Shown: positions 7,523 to 15,196 of the stretch, piece by piece | How the letters are laid out: the number at the start of each line of letters is the position of its first letter | How positions within the stretch are numbered: the first letter of the stretch is position 1 | Source: TWA4 sp964613155 | GTDB lineage: Bacteria > Bacillota > Clostridia > Lachnospirales > Lachnospiraceae | NCBI GenBank assembly: GCA_964613155.1 | Contig: CAZTHP010000030.1 | Coordinates: 1-27,978 of the forward strand | DNA: 27,978 bases | Reading direction: 5' to 3' | Program-made: the position numbers and the translations under genes | The notes under the pieces: model-generated | What the model was told of the DNA's origin: nothing | The model's database searches: none | Seen by the model: only the letters and a program-made list of their open reading frames with translations

Positions 7523-8649
7523 TGCTGGATATTAAACATTTAAATAAACGGTTTGGTTCTTTTTATGCGGTGAATGATCTGAATCTGCATATAGCAAAAG
7601 GTGAGATTTTTGGATTTGTAGGCCATAATGGTGCGGGAAAGACGACGACGATGAAGATCACAGCGGGTCTTTTGCCAGCAAATAGCGGAAGTATTGTAAT
7701 TGATGGCATCGATGCGTTTAAGGATCGCAAGAAAATTAAACGGAAAATTGGGTATATGCCGGACTTTTTCGGGGTATATGATAATTTGAAAGCGATTGAA
7801 TATATGGAGTTTTATGCTTCGATGTATGGAATTACCGGGAAGAAAGCAAGACAGACCTGTTTGGAATTGATGGATCTGGTTAATCTTTCCGAGAAAACCA
7901 ATGCATATGTCGATAGTTTGTCGCGAGGCATGAAACAGCGGCTTTGTCTGGCGCGAAGTCTGGTGCACAATCCGGAGCTTCTGCTGTTGGATGAACCGGC
8001 TTCAGGTCTCGACCCGAGAGCGCGTTTCGAAATGAAAGAGATTTTGAAAAATCTGGGTTCGATGGGGAAAACGATCGTCATTAGTTCGCATATTCTTCCA
8101 GAGCTTGCAGATATGTGTGATACGATTGGAATCATGCAGAAAGGAAAGCTGATCATGCATGGAACAGTGGAAGATATTCAGCTAAAAGCAATGCATGCAC
8201 AGCCGCTCCATGTACGGGTTCTGGAGGACAAGGAAAAAGCCGTTCGGATTTTGAAGGAAGATCCGCATACACAGCGCGTTTCTCAGCGTGAAGATTATCT
8301 GGTAGCAGATTATACCGGAAATGATCTGGATACGGCACATCTTTTGCAGCGTTTGTTGAAAGAAGATATTTTGATTGAAAGTTATTATAAAGAAAAAGGA
8401 AATCTGGAGACCTTATTCCTGGAATTGACCAGTGACCAGGGCAGTGAAAGTGAAATTTTGGGAAGCGGAGCCGGAGACGGAACTGAGGCAGGAGCTGGAC
8501 ACGCAGACGGTGCAAAGGCAGGAACTGGAGGCGTGGATGGAAATCGTTTGGGAAGTGAAGGCGGAGCCGGTGCAGCAGAAAATGGGGCTGATCGTGCGAA
8601 TGCTGATGCAGAACAAAGTACGGAGACAGGCAGAGGGGGAGAAGCATGA
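7522..8649 (+). CDS. ABC transporter ATP-binding protein
   Basis: This is a cytoplasmic ATPase that powers the permease encoded next. Walker A is GHNGAGKT at 34-41, the signature is LSRGMKQR (133-140, a GldA/DrrA-type variant of LSGGQ), Walker B is LLLLDEP (153-159) with SGLDP as the D-loop, and His190 is the switch. The Q-loop position reads GYMPD, so the usual Gln is Asp, as in several relatives of this subfamily (from memory). The nucleotide-binding domain ends near 300. A tail of about 70 residues rich in Gly, Ala, Glu and Asp follows, an unusual addition for a normally 300-residue protein. The start overlaps the upstream stop by 1 nt and the stop overlaps the permease start (ATGA), so translation is probably coupled. 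Confidence 0.92.
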   Translation: MLDIKHLNKRFGSFYAVNDLNLHIAKGEIFGFVGHNGAGKTTTMKITAGLLPANSGSIVIDGIDAFKDRKKIKRKIGYMPDFFGVYDNLKAIEYMEFYASMYGITGKKARQTCLELMDLVNLSEKTNAYVDSLSRGMKQRLCLARSLVHNPELLLLDEPASGLDPRARFEMKEILKNLGSMGKTIVISSHILPELADMCDTIGIMQKGKLIMHGTVEDIQLKAMHAQPLHVRVLEDKEKAVRILKEDPHTQRVSQREDYLVADYTGNDLDTAHLLQRLLKEDILIESYYKEKGNLETLFLELTSDQGSESEILGSGAGDGTEAGAGHADGAKAGTGGVDGNRLGSEGGAGAAENGADRANADAEQSTETGRGGEA

Positions 8650-9602
8650 AATCAAATCCTATTTTGAAAAAAGAACTGGTTTTGGGAGCGCGAAGTATCA
8701 AACTTCCTTTGGCACTGTTTTTTTACAGCGGTCTGCTGTCGTTGATCGCAGTCAGTACTTTGGCAAGTGTCAGTACGACTTATGAATATTATGGAAGTAT
8801 GAATTTTGAAACGCTGACGACGGTTTTCATGATACTGGCTTGTGTGCAGGCCGTTATCATTTGCATTATTATTCCGATTTTAACAGCGGGAAGTATTGCA
8901 GGAGAACGGGAACGGCAGACGTTAGATCTGATGTTAACGTCACCGGTTTCTCCTTGGACGATCGTGATGGGAAAATTACTGGCAGCGATGTCGCAGGTAT
9001 TTTTGTTTGTAATCAGCAGTTTGCCGGCTATGGGAATTGCCTTCCTTTACGGAGGAATTCAATGGAGATATTTATTGATCTTTTTAGTGGCGATCATGTG
9101 CGTAGCATTTTTCTGCGGAGCAATCGGAATCTGGTGTTCTTCGGTTTATAAAAAGACGATCGTTTCGGTTATTATGACGATGGCAGTGGAATTGCTGTTC
9201 TTTGTCGGACCATTTTTGATCGTAGCTGCGGACTATGTTTTAAAGGCAGAACAGGCCATGAGCAGCAGCGGCACATATTTCATCAGTAAGATTTATATTG
9301 GCTGGACACCGATCGTTCTGCTGTTGGATCCGGCACTGGGCTTTGCAGATGCATTGCTGGTTGCTTACACTGGCGGAAGCGGTGTACAGGCGGTATTGGA
9401 AATGATTTCCAGTAACATTGCGACGGGTATTTCCGCTTTTTATCCCTATTGGTCCTTGCTGAGTCTGGGAATTACCGTCTTATTAGGATTTGGATTTGCG
9501 GCGTTAGCAGCAAGAAGAATCGATCAGGTTAGACGGAAAGAAAAACATATGAAGATAAAGAAGAAGGGTGCGGATGTGCATGAAAGAGGATCGGCAGATT
9601 AA
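8646..9602 (+). CDS. ABC-2 type transporter permease
   Basis: The 318-residue protein has six predicted membrane helices (about 17-39, 56-80, 105-130, 136-160, 163-190 and 270-295). After the second comes the cytoplasmic coupling motif GERERQTLDLMLTSPVSP, characteristic of ABC-2/GldF-like permeases. A long loop (190-265) lies between helices 5 and 6, and the C-terminus is basic (RRIDQVRRKEKHMKIKKK). The ATGA overlap with the ATPase gene and the matching family make this the membrane half of the same exporter. The substrate is not evident; the linked MoxR/VWA genes suggest a role at the envelope. Confidence 0.9.
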   Translation: MKSNPILKKELVLGARSIKLPLALFFYSGLLSLIAVSTLASVSTTYEYYGSMNFETLTTVFMILACVQAVIICIIIPILTAGSIAGERERQTLDLMLTSPVSPWTIVMGKLLAAMSQVFLFVISSLPAMGIAFLYGGIQWRYLLIFLVAIMCVAFFCGAIGIWCSSVYKKTIVSVIMTMAVELLFFVGPFLIVAADYVLKAEQAMSSSGTYFISKIYIGWTPIVLLLDPALGFADALLVAYTGGSGVQAVLEMISSNIATGISAFYPYWSLLSLGITVLLGFGFAALAARRIDQVRRKEKHMKIKKKGADVHERGSAD

Positions 9603-11163
9603 AGAATTTGTCACACGGCTTCGGCTGTGGATTTTTGCACAGCGATTGGCAGAACGGCTGTTGTGGTGTTTGCCGGCAGGTGTTTTACTGGGCGCAGTTT
9701 TGGAATTGATTTCTTTTTGGATTCCCTGGTATCAGGTTCATGCATGGGCTGCCGGGGCGGTTTTAGCAGGTTGTCTGGTGGCTTTGATCTGGACCTTGTA
9801 CCGTTATCCTTCTGCGAAAGAGGCGGCGGTGATCTTAGATCAGACTGGACTTCATGAGCGTACGATCACGGCTTTAGAATCAACCGGTGATCAGAGTTTT
9901 TTTGCGGCTTTGCAGAGAAAAGATGCCTGGGGACAGCTGTCACAAGTGGTAATCCACAAGCGGCTTCCATTTTCTATTAGCTGGAAACGTCCGGCTTTAC
10001 TGGGGGCGATGTGTCTCCTGCTGGTTTGCAGCTGTCTGCTGCCCTCTCCGGCGAAAAAGCAGGCAAAAGAGCAGCAAAAAGTCGTGGAAAAAATTGAAAA
10101 AGAAGTCGAAAAAGTACAAAAAGCCGAGGAAAAAGCCGAAAAAACGGTAGAAGCGGGAAGCGAAGCAGCAGAATATCGGGAACTGATGGATTCCATCAAG
10201 AAAGAATTAAAGCTTGCGGATTCGGAAGAAGCGTTAGAAAAGACGCTGGAACGTTCCCGGAAAAAGCTGACGCAGCTGGCAGAAAAAACTAAAAAAACAT
10301 CGGTGAAAAAGCAGATTGATCAGCTGACAGCGGCATTGGATTCGCAAAACAGCAACTCTAAAGATGGACAGCAAAATTCTCAGCAGTCCCTCGCCCAGCA
10401 GGAGAAATCAAAAGAACTTGCGGAGGCTGCAAAAAAAGCAGAGGAATTGTTGAAAGAGTTGCAAAAAATGGAAAATTCACAAGAATTAAGTGAAGAAGAA
10501 CAAAAGGCAGCAGAGGAAGCAGCGAAAGAAGCACTGGAAAATCTGGCGGAAATGGCAGAGGGGCAGAACCTGGAAGCCCTGGCGCAGGATTTGCAAAGTG
10601 CAGCTTCGCAGTTGGCTTCTAGTTCTGCTGGCAGTGCAGCTCTGGCATCAGCACAGGCAACTGTCAGCGCAGTGCAAGCGGCTTCTGCCTCTGCTCTGGC
10701 ATCGAATAATGGACAAAGTTCTTCCGGCAGTGAAAATTCTTCTGCAAAAAAAGGAATTGGGAAAACAAACAGCAATTCTGGTTCTGGTACGGGTAAAGGA
10801 ACGGGTAGTGGAAGTGGTGCGGGTTCTGGAACAGGAACCGGCATGGGTTCGGGCTCTGGTCAGGGAACCGGATGGAATTATGGCAGTAAAGACGGACATG
10901 AAAAAAATATTTCCTATGACGGTGAGCTGGTCTCAGTTCCCAATGGTGTCGGCGAAGATGAAAATCTGACCGGAAAAAATAGAGAGGGAACTTCTTATCT
11001 CTCAAAAGGCGGCGATGCATTAACTTGGTCGGGCAATGCGGTGGATTATGAACAGGTAGTCGGAGAATACAGTAAGCAGGCGCTTTCTGAGATTGAACAA
11101 TCGGATTATCCGGCGGGTGTGCAGGACCTTGTAAAATCGTATTTTGAAGAACTGAATCAATAG
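9574..11163 (+). CDS. Membrane-anchored coiled-coil protein, function unknown (DUF4175-like)
   Basis: The ATG at 9574 is preferred because AGAAGGG ends 5 nt upstream; a GTG at 9568 and an ATG at 9580 are alternatives. It overlaps the permease gene by 29 nt. The 529-residue product has hydrophobic segments at about 30-49, 57-77 and 139-156. A strongly charged Lys/Glu/Ala/Gln helical stretch (about 161-345) is probably coiled coil. Next come a Ser/Ala-rich part, a Gly/Ser/Thr linker of alternating GTGSGSG type (about 403-432), and a small conserved-looking C-terminal region that ends with an acidic helix. The layout resembles DUF4175-type proteins found with MoxR and VWA genes; that link is inference. 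It may act as a periplasmic-side or cytoplasmic tether; topology cannot be settled by eye. Confidence 0.7.
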   Translation: MCMKEDRQIKEFVTRLRLWIFAQRLAERLLWCLPAGVLLGAVLELISFWIPWYQVHAWAAGAVLAGCLVALIWTLYRYPSAKEAAVILDQTGLHERTITALESTGDQSFFAALQRKDAWGQLSQVVIHKRLPFSISWKRPALLGAMCLLLVCSCLLPSPAKKQAKEQQKVVEKIEKEVEKVQKAEEKAEKTVEAGSEAAEYRELMDSIKKELKLADSEEALEKTLERSRKKLTQLAEKTKKTSVKKQIDQLTAALDSQNSNSKDGQQNSQQSLAQQEKSKELAEAAKKAEELLKELQKMENSQELSEEEQKAAEEAAKEALENLAEMAEGQNLEALAQDLQSAASQLASSSAGSAALASAQATVSAVQAASASALASNNGQSSSGSENSSAKKGIGKTNSNSGSGTGKGTGSGSGAGSGTGTGMGSGSGQGTGWNYGSKDGHEKNISYDGELVSVPNGVGEDENLTGKNREGTSYLSKGGDALTWSGNAVDYEQVVGEYSKQALSEIEQSDYPAGVQDLVKSYFEELNQ

Positions 11164-11177
11164 AGAAAGGCAGTTTT

Positions 11178-12167
11178 ATGAGTACAGTGAGTGAACAGCA
11201 ATTGAAAGAGATGATCCAAAAGATCAATCAATGTGAAAACGAGATCGGAAAAGCAATTATTGGTCAGAAAGATATCATCCGGCAGACGATTTTAGCGATT
11301 CTTTCGGATGGCAACGTACTTTTGGAGGGTGTACCAGGACTGGGAAAAACGGAGTTAGTCAAAGCAATTTCCAAAGTTTTCCAGATGAGTTTTTCGCGAA
11401 TTCAGTTCACGCCCGATCTGATGCCCGCTGATGTAACGGGTACCAGTTTGATTTTAAAAGAAGGCGATCGCAACGTCTTTCAGTTTGAACCGGGACCGAT
11501 TTTTGCGCAATTGGTACTGGCAGATGAGATTAACCGTGCCACACCGAAGACGCAGGCGGCTCTTTTGGAGGCGATGCAGGAAAAAACGGTTACAGCAGGT
11601 CGAAAAACTTACGAGCTGCCCCGTCCGTTCCTGGTACTGGCAACGCAAAATCCCATTGAAAATGAAGGAACTTATCCACTGCCGGAGGCACAGCTAGATC
11701 GTTTCCTGTTTAAATTGCAGGTGGATTTCCCCAGTAAACAGGAATTAAAAGAAATTATGCAGATTACGATCGGAACAGAGCGACCGGAATTAACGGCAAA
11801 AATTTCAGGAGAAGAAATTCTGGAAATGCGCCGGATTATCTGTCAGATTCCTGTGGCAGAAGCGGTTATGGATTATGCCCTGTCTCTGGTCGTTGCAACG
11901 CATCCAGAAGTGGAAGGTGCTCCAGAAGTAGTACGTAAATATGTAGCAGCAGGAGCGAGTCCAAGAGCGGCTCAGGCGATCATCAAAACGGCACGTGCGC
12001 GTGCGATGATGGAGGGCCGTTATAACGTTGCATTTGAAGACATTCGCTACGTTGCGTATCCGGCACTGCGCCATCGATTGATTACAAACTTTGAAGCAAT
12101 CGCAGATGGTATGACAGCGGATCAGATTATTTCAGAAATTCTGAAAGGATTGGACGATAAGGGGTGA
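11178..12167 (+). CDS. MoxR-family AAA+ ATPase
   Basis: The 329-residue product is a full-length MoxR protein. It has Walker A GVPGLGKT at 51-58, Walker B LVLADE at 112-117 followed by INRATPKTQAALLEAM, sensor 1 ATQNP at 155-159 and the arginine region DRF at 174-176. MoxR ATPases act as chaperones that insert cofactors or assemble complexes, working with VWA proteins through the MIDAS metal site (family knowledge). Here it is followed 9 nt later by DUF58 and then two VWA genes, the classic arrangement. GAGAAAGG lies about 9 nt upstream of the ATG. It is cytoplasmic, with no membrane segment. Confidence 0.95.
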   Translation: MSTVSEQQLKEMIQKINQCENEIGKAIIGQKDIIRQTILAILSDGNVLLEGVPGLGKTELVKAISKVFQMSFSRIQFTPDLMPADVTGTSLILKEGDRNVFQFEPGPIFAQLVLADEINRATPKTQAALLEAMQEKTVTAGRKTYELPRPFLVLATQNPIENEGTYPLPEAQLDRFLFKLQVDFPSKQELKEIMQITIGTERPELTAKISGEEILEMRRIICQIPVAEAVMDYALSLVVATHPEVEGAPEVVRKYVAAGASPRAAQAIIKTARARAMMEGRYNVAFEDIRYVAYPALRHRLITNFEAIADGMTADQIISEILKGLDDKG

Positions 12168-12176
12168 TTCGCTTCT

Positions 12177-13049
12177 ATGAGTGAACTATTTGATATGGGA
12201 TTTTTCTCAAAATTGAATCACCTAAAGCTTGCAATGCATATTCGTCTGGACAAAGGACTGAGCGGCGGACGGAAATCTTCCGCCAAGGGTTCTTCTGTAG
12301 AATTTTCGGATTTTCGGGAATATTTACCGGGGGACGATATCCGCCGGATCGACTGGAATGTTTATGGGCGGCTGGATAAGCTGTATGTGAAACAATTTAT
12401 GGAGGAAAAAGAAGCATTTTATCATATTTTTCTGGATACGAGTGCTTCTATGGATTTTGGAGAGCAGAAAAAATCCGTTATGGCATTGCGGCTGGCGGCC
12501 GTATTTGCCTGGCTGGTCTTAAAACAGCTCGATCGCGTGGAAATTTTGACATTGCGGGATGGGCGGCTGGGAAAAACAAGTCCCGTTGCAGGTCGGGAAA
12601 GCTTTCAGCGTTTGTTAAAAGAACTGGAGCAGGTTACATTTACTGGTACGACCCGCATCAATGAAGCGGTGAGACGAAGCAGCTCCTGGGGAAGGGGTAT
12701 TTGTATCGTGATCTCTGATTTTCTAGATCCAGAAGGAGTCGAAGAAGCGATTCGCTATCTGACCTTCAAAAAACAGGAAATTTTGCTGATTCAGGTGCTG
12801 GCGCGCGAAGAACTGCATTTTGAAGAAGAAGGAACGCTGGCGCTGGAGGATATGGAGACGGGAGAGCAGGTTCGTGTGACTATGACCAGACAGACCGTCA
12901 AGGCTTATGAAGATGCATTAGAAGCGCATAACCAGTCGCTGCAGAAATTAGCAAAACGCTATGGATGCGCCTGGCAGCAGGTTACAGCAGATGAAGATCT
13001 GGAAAAAGTGGTCTTCCATACATTAAAACAGAAAGGAATTTTCGGGTAA
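12177..13049 (+). CDS. DUF58 domain protein (MoxR partner)
   Basis: The 290-residue protein has the DUF58 signature from residue 43 (FSDFREYLPGDDIRRIDW, 43-60), followed by a VWA-like fold with the MIDAS residues Asp87, Ser89 and Ser91 (DTSAS). It has no membrane segment, whereas many DUF58 proteins have two N-terminal helices; this is the short form usually found with BatA. GGGGTGA lies about 9 nt before the ATG. The next gene starts 1 nt after its stop. By family and context it should bind the MoxR ATPase as an adaptor, but no DUF58 biochemical activity is firmly established. Confidence 0.93.
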   Translation: MSELFDMGFFSKLNHLKLAMHIRLDKGLSGGRKSSAKGSSVEFSDFREYLPGDDIRRIDWNVYGRLDKLYVKQFMEEKEAFYHIFLDTSASMDFGEQKKSVMALRLAAVFAWLVLKQLDRVEILTLRDGRLGKTSPVAGRESFQRLLKELEQVTFTGTTRINEAVRRSSSWGRGICIVISDFLDPEGVEEAIRYLTFKKQEILLIQVLAREELHFEEEGTLALEDMETGEQVRVTMTRQTVKAYEDALEAHNQSLQKLAKRYGCAWQQVTADEDLEKVVFHTLKQKGIFG

Positions 13050-13050
13050 G

Positions 13051-14895
13051 GTGGGTTTTGGTTCATTATGGCCGCTGGCACTTCTAGTGCTGGTGCCGAT
13101 CATCATTCTTCTGTATATTTTAAAACAGGAAGCAAAACAGCAGTCCTTTTCTTCAACGATGCTGTGGCAGGAAGTTTATCGCAATATGGAGGCCACAAAG
13201 CCCTGGGAAAAGCTGAAAAAGAACCTTTTAATGATCTTACAGATCATAACAATTCTGTTGTTTATTGCAGCGTTGATGGGGCCCTGGCTGAAATCGCTGG
13301 GAAATCCGGTTTCGCAGGTGGTTTTGGTGCTGGATACAAGTGCCAGCATGGATACTCTTTATGAAGGTGAAAAAACGAGGCTTCAAGCGGCAAAGGAAGC
13401 TGCATGCAGTTATGTGGATGATCTTCCCGGAGGGACGTTGATTCATGTGATCAGCTGTGATCAGCAGGCATCATTGGTACTTTCCAGCAGTAAGGACAAG
13501 ACTGAGGCGAAAAGCCGTATCCGCAGTTTGAAGCAGACTTCATTTGCAGGAGATCTGTCGACTTCGCTGGGTCTAGTGCAATCTTGTGCCAGTCAATCCG
13601 AAGACTCGCAGGTGGCATTTTTTACAGATACCGCTTTTGATAAAGGGGATTTAAACGCTTCTGTTGTCTCTTTTTATCGCGAGCAGGTAAATTTATCAGT
13701 CGATGCCGTCAGTTATGTGCAGAAAGACGATAGTTATTTCGTTTTAGTGCAGGTGACAAATTACTCGGAACAGGCACAGACACGGGAAATCAATCTCTAT
13801 GGAGAAGATGCACAGGGCGAAGAAACTCTTTTGGAACTGAGTTCTGTGCAGATACCAGCAGGCGAAAGTCAGTCGGTTTATCTGGAACTGGATGCGGATG
13901 GGCCCATTGCCGAGATGCAGGTTTTACGGGCAGAGTTAAATGAAGCCGATGCACTGGCAGGTGACAATATTTCCTGGTGTGTATTGCAGGAAACCAGGGA
14001 AAATCGCGTGCTTTTGGTAACAGAGTCCAATTTATTTGTCGAAAAAGCATTTCAAAACCTAGAGGGCGTGGAATTGTACCGTACTTCAGACCCGAAGCTG
14101 ACCGAAGATGCAGAGCAGTATGATCTGTATATTTTTGATGGAATCGTGCCAGAGAAACTTCCCGAAAGCGGAAGCTTCCTGTTTATCAACTGTGATTATC
14201 CGGATTATTTCGCAAATTGTGGAAAAGTTGAAGGAAAAATGCTGACCTTTGTGGATAACGAGGTTACTTCTTATATTGCAGGCGATACATTTGGTGTGAA
14301 CCAGGCATTTTTATATCAGGTGCCAAACTGGGGAACCTCTTTCCTGCAAGTGGGAAAAGGAAGCGATTCCGCTGGATTTTATGGAATTTACGATGGACGC
14401 AGGATAGCGGCAGTGGGATTTGATCTGCACCAGACAGATTTGGGACTGCAGGCAGAATTTCCAGTGCTGATTTCTGGTTTATCCGATTATTTATTAAATA
14501 CCGGCTTGACGGATAAGATTGCCTATACGGTCGGAGACAGCATTTTGCTCCATGGCAGTACGCGCGGTTCTGACATGAAGCTGCTCAATCCGGAGGGGAA
14601 GGCGCAGACGATGGAAGTATCCGAAGCAGCTGGCTCGTATCTTCAGTTGACAAAACCGGGGGTATATGAGATTTCGCAGGAACAAAATGAAGTCTGGAAA
14701 CAGCAAAAATTCTTTGCGTCATTTCCATCTGTATTAGAATCTTCTGTTGAATCGGCGCAGACGATGATGGAAGACAGCGAAGACGGCGTGGAAATTCAAA
14801 CGCGGGCAGGTGCGCTGGAAATGCGTAATTATATTTTAGTATTGCTTTTGCTGCTGATTTTGGGAGAGTGGATTGTCTATATCCGGATGCAGTAA
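13051..14895 (+). CDS. BatA-like VWA domain membrane protein
   Basis: The start is a GTG 1 nt after the DUF58 stop; the next in-frame ATG would remove the first membrane helix, so GTG is preferred despite a weak ribosome site. The 614-residue product begins with the BatA N-terminal layout: helix 6-24, a short loop with FSSTMLWQEV (33-42), helix 57-77. A VWA domain follows with MIDAS Asp95, Ser97 and Ser99 (DTSAS). After about residue 290 comes a GATase-like/beta-rich region, and a last membrane helix lies near 592-610. The C-terminus is therefore probably cytoplasmic and short. A 39-bp repeat array begins right after the stop codon. Confidence 0.85.
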   Translation: MGFGSLWPLALLVLVPIIILLYILKQEAKQQSFSSTMLWQEVYRNMEATKPWEKLKKNLLMILQIITILLFIAALMGPWLKSLGNPVSQVVLVLDTSASMDTLYEGEKTRLQAAKEAACSYVDDLPGGTLIHVISCDQQASLVLSSSKDKTEAKSRIRSLKQTSFAGDLSTSLGLVQSCASQSEDSQVAFFTDTAFDKGDLNASVVSFYREQVNLSVDAVSYVQKDDSYFVLVQVTNYSEQAQTREINLYGEDAQGEETLLELSSVQIPAGESQSVYLELDADGPIAEMQVLRAELNEADALAGDNISWCVLQETRENRVLLVTESNLFVEKAFQNLEGVELYRTSDPKLTEDAEQYDLYIFDGIVPEKLPESGSFLFINCDYPDYFANCGKVEGKMLTFVDNEVTSYIAGDTFGVNQAFLYQVPNWGTSFLQVGKGSDSAGFYGIYDGRRIAAVGFDLHQTDLGLQAEFPVLISGLSDYLLNTGLTDKIAYTVGDSILLHGSTRGSDMKLLNPEGKAQTMEVSEAAGSYLQLTKPGVYEISQEQNEVWKQQKFFASFPSVLESSVESAQTMMEDSEDGVEIQTRAGALEMRNYILVLLLLLILGEWIVYIRMQ

Positions 14896-15155
14896 GAAGA
14901 ATCGGATTCNNNNNNNNNNNNNNNNNNNNNNNNNNNNNNNNNNNNNNNNNNNNNNNNNNNNNNNNNNNNNNNNNNNNNNNNNNNNNNNNNNNNNNNNNNN
15001 NNNNNNNNNGATTCAGAAAAATCCGTAAGATTAAGTAAGAGTCAGCGTGATTCAGAAAAATCCGTAAGATTAAATAAGAGTCAGTGCGATTCAACAAAAT
15101 CCGTAAGATTAAGTAAGAATCAGTGCGATTCAACAAAATCCGTAAGATAGTAAGC
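14896..15155. repeat. 39-bp tandem repeat array containing a sequence gap
   Basis: Right of the gap, units begin at 15010, 15049, 15088 and (partial) 15127. Each has the form GATTC-A-(G/A)-A-AAATCCGTAAGATTAA-(G/A)-TAAGA and ends in CAG. Left of the gap, AGTAAGAAGAATCGGATTC (14891-14909) matches the junction between two units, so the array starts at the stop codon of the BatA-like gene and runs through the gap. The true copy number is unknown. The period is 13 codons, and the visible units are open in one plus-strand frame until a TAG in the partial unit, and also open on the minus strand. Confidence 0.9.
14910..15009. other. Assembly gap (100 N)
   Basis: A run of exactly 100 undetermined bases, a conventional scaffold-gap length, so the real size is probably unknown. 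It lies inside the 39-bp tandem array, which explains why the assembler failed here. Confidence 0.97.
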
Positions 15156-15196
15156 AAGATAAAAAACGATTTGAATGGGGAAAAGAGGAGAGAAGT

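Noticed and set aside
8432..8785. 117-codon plus-strand ORF overlapping the ATPase tail and the permease start
   Set aside because: Out of frame with both genes, whose frames are supported by conserved motifs and an ATGA overlap; results from purine-rich low complexity.
14896..15155. CRISPR array
   Set aside because: The 39-bp units are contiguous with no unique spacers and no cas genes are present; it is a tandem repeat.
14585..15157. 190-codon minus-strand ORF with 13-residue repeats (LILRILLNRTDSY)
   Set aside because: It is antisense to the 39-bp array and the BatA-like gene, crosses the gap, and its frame continuity depends on 100 arbitrary N; the repeats alone explain its openness.
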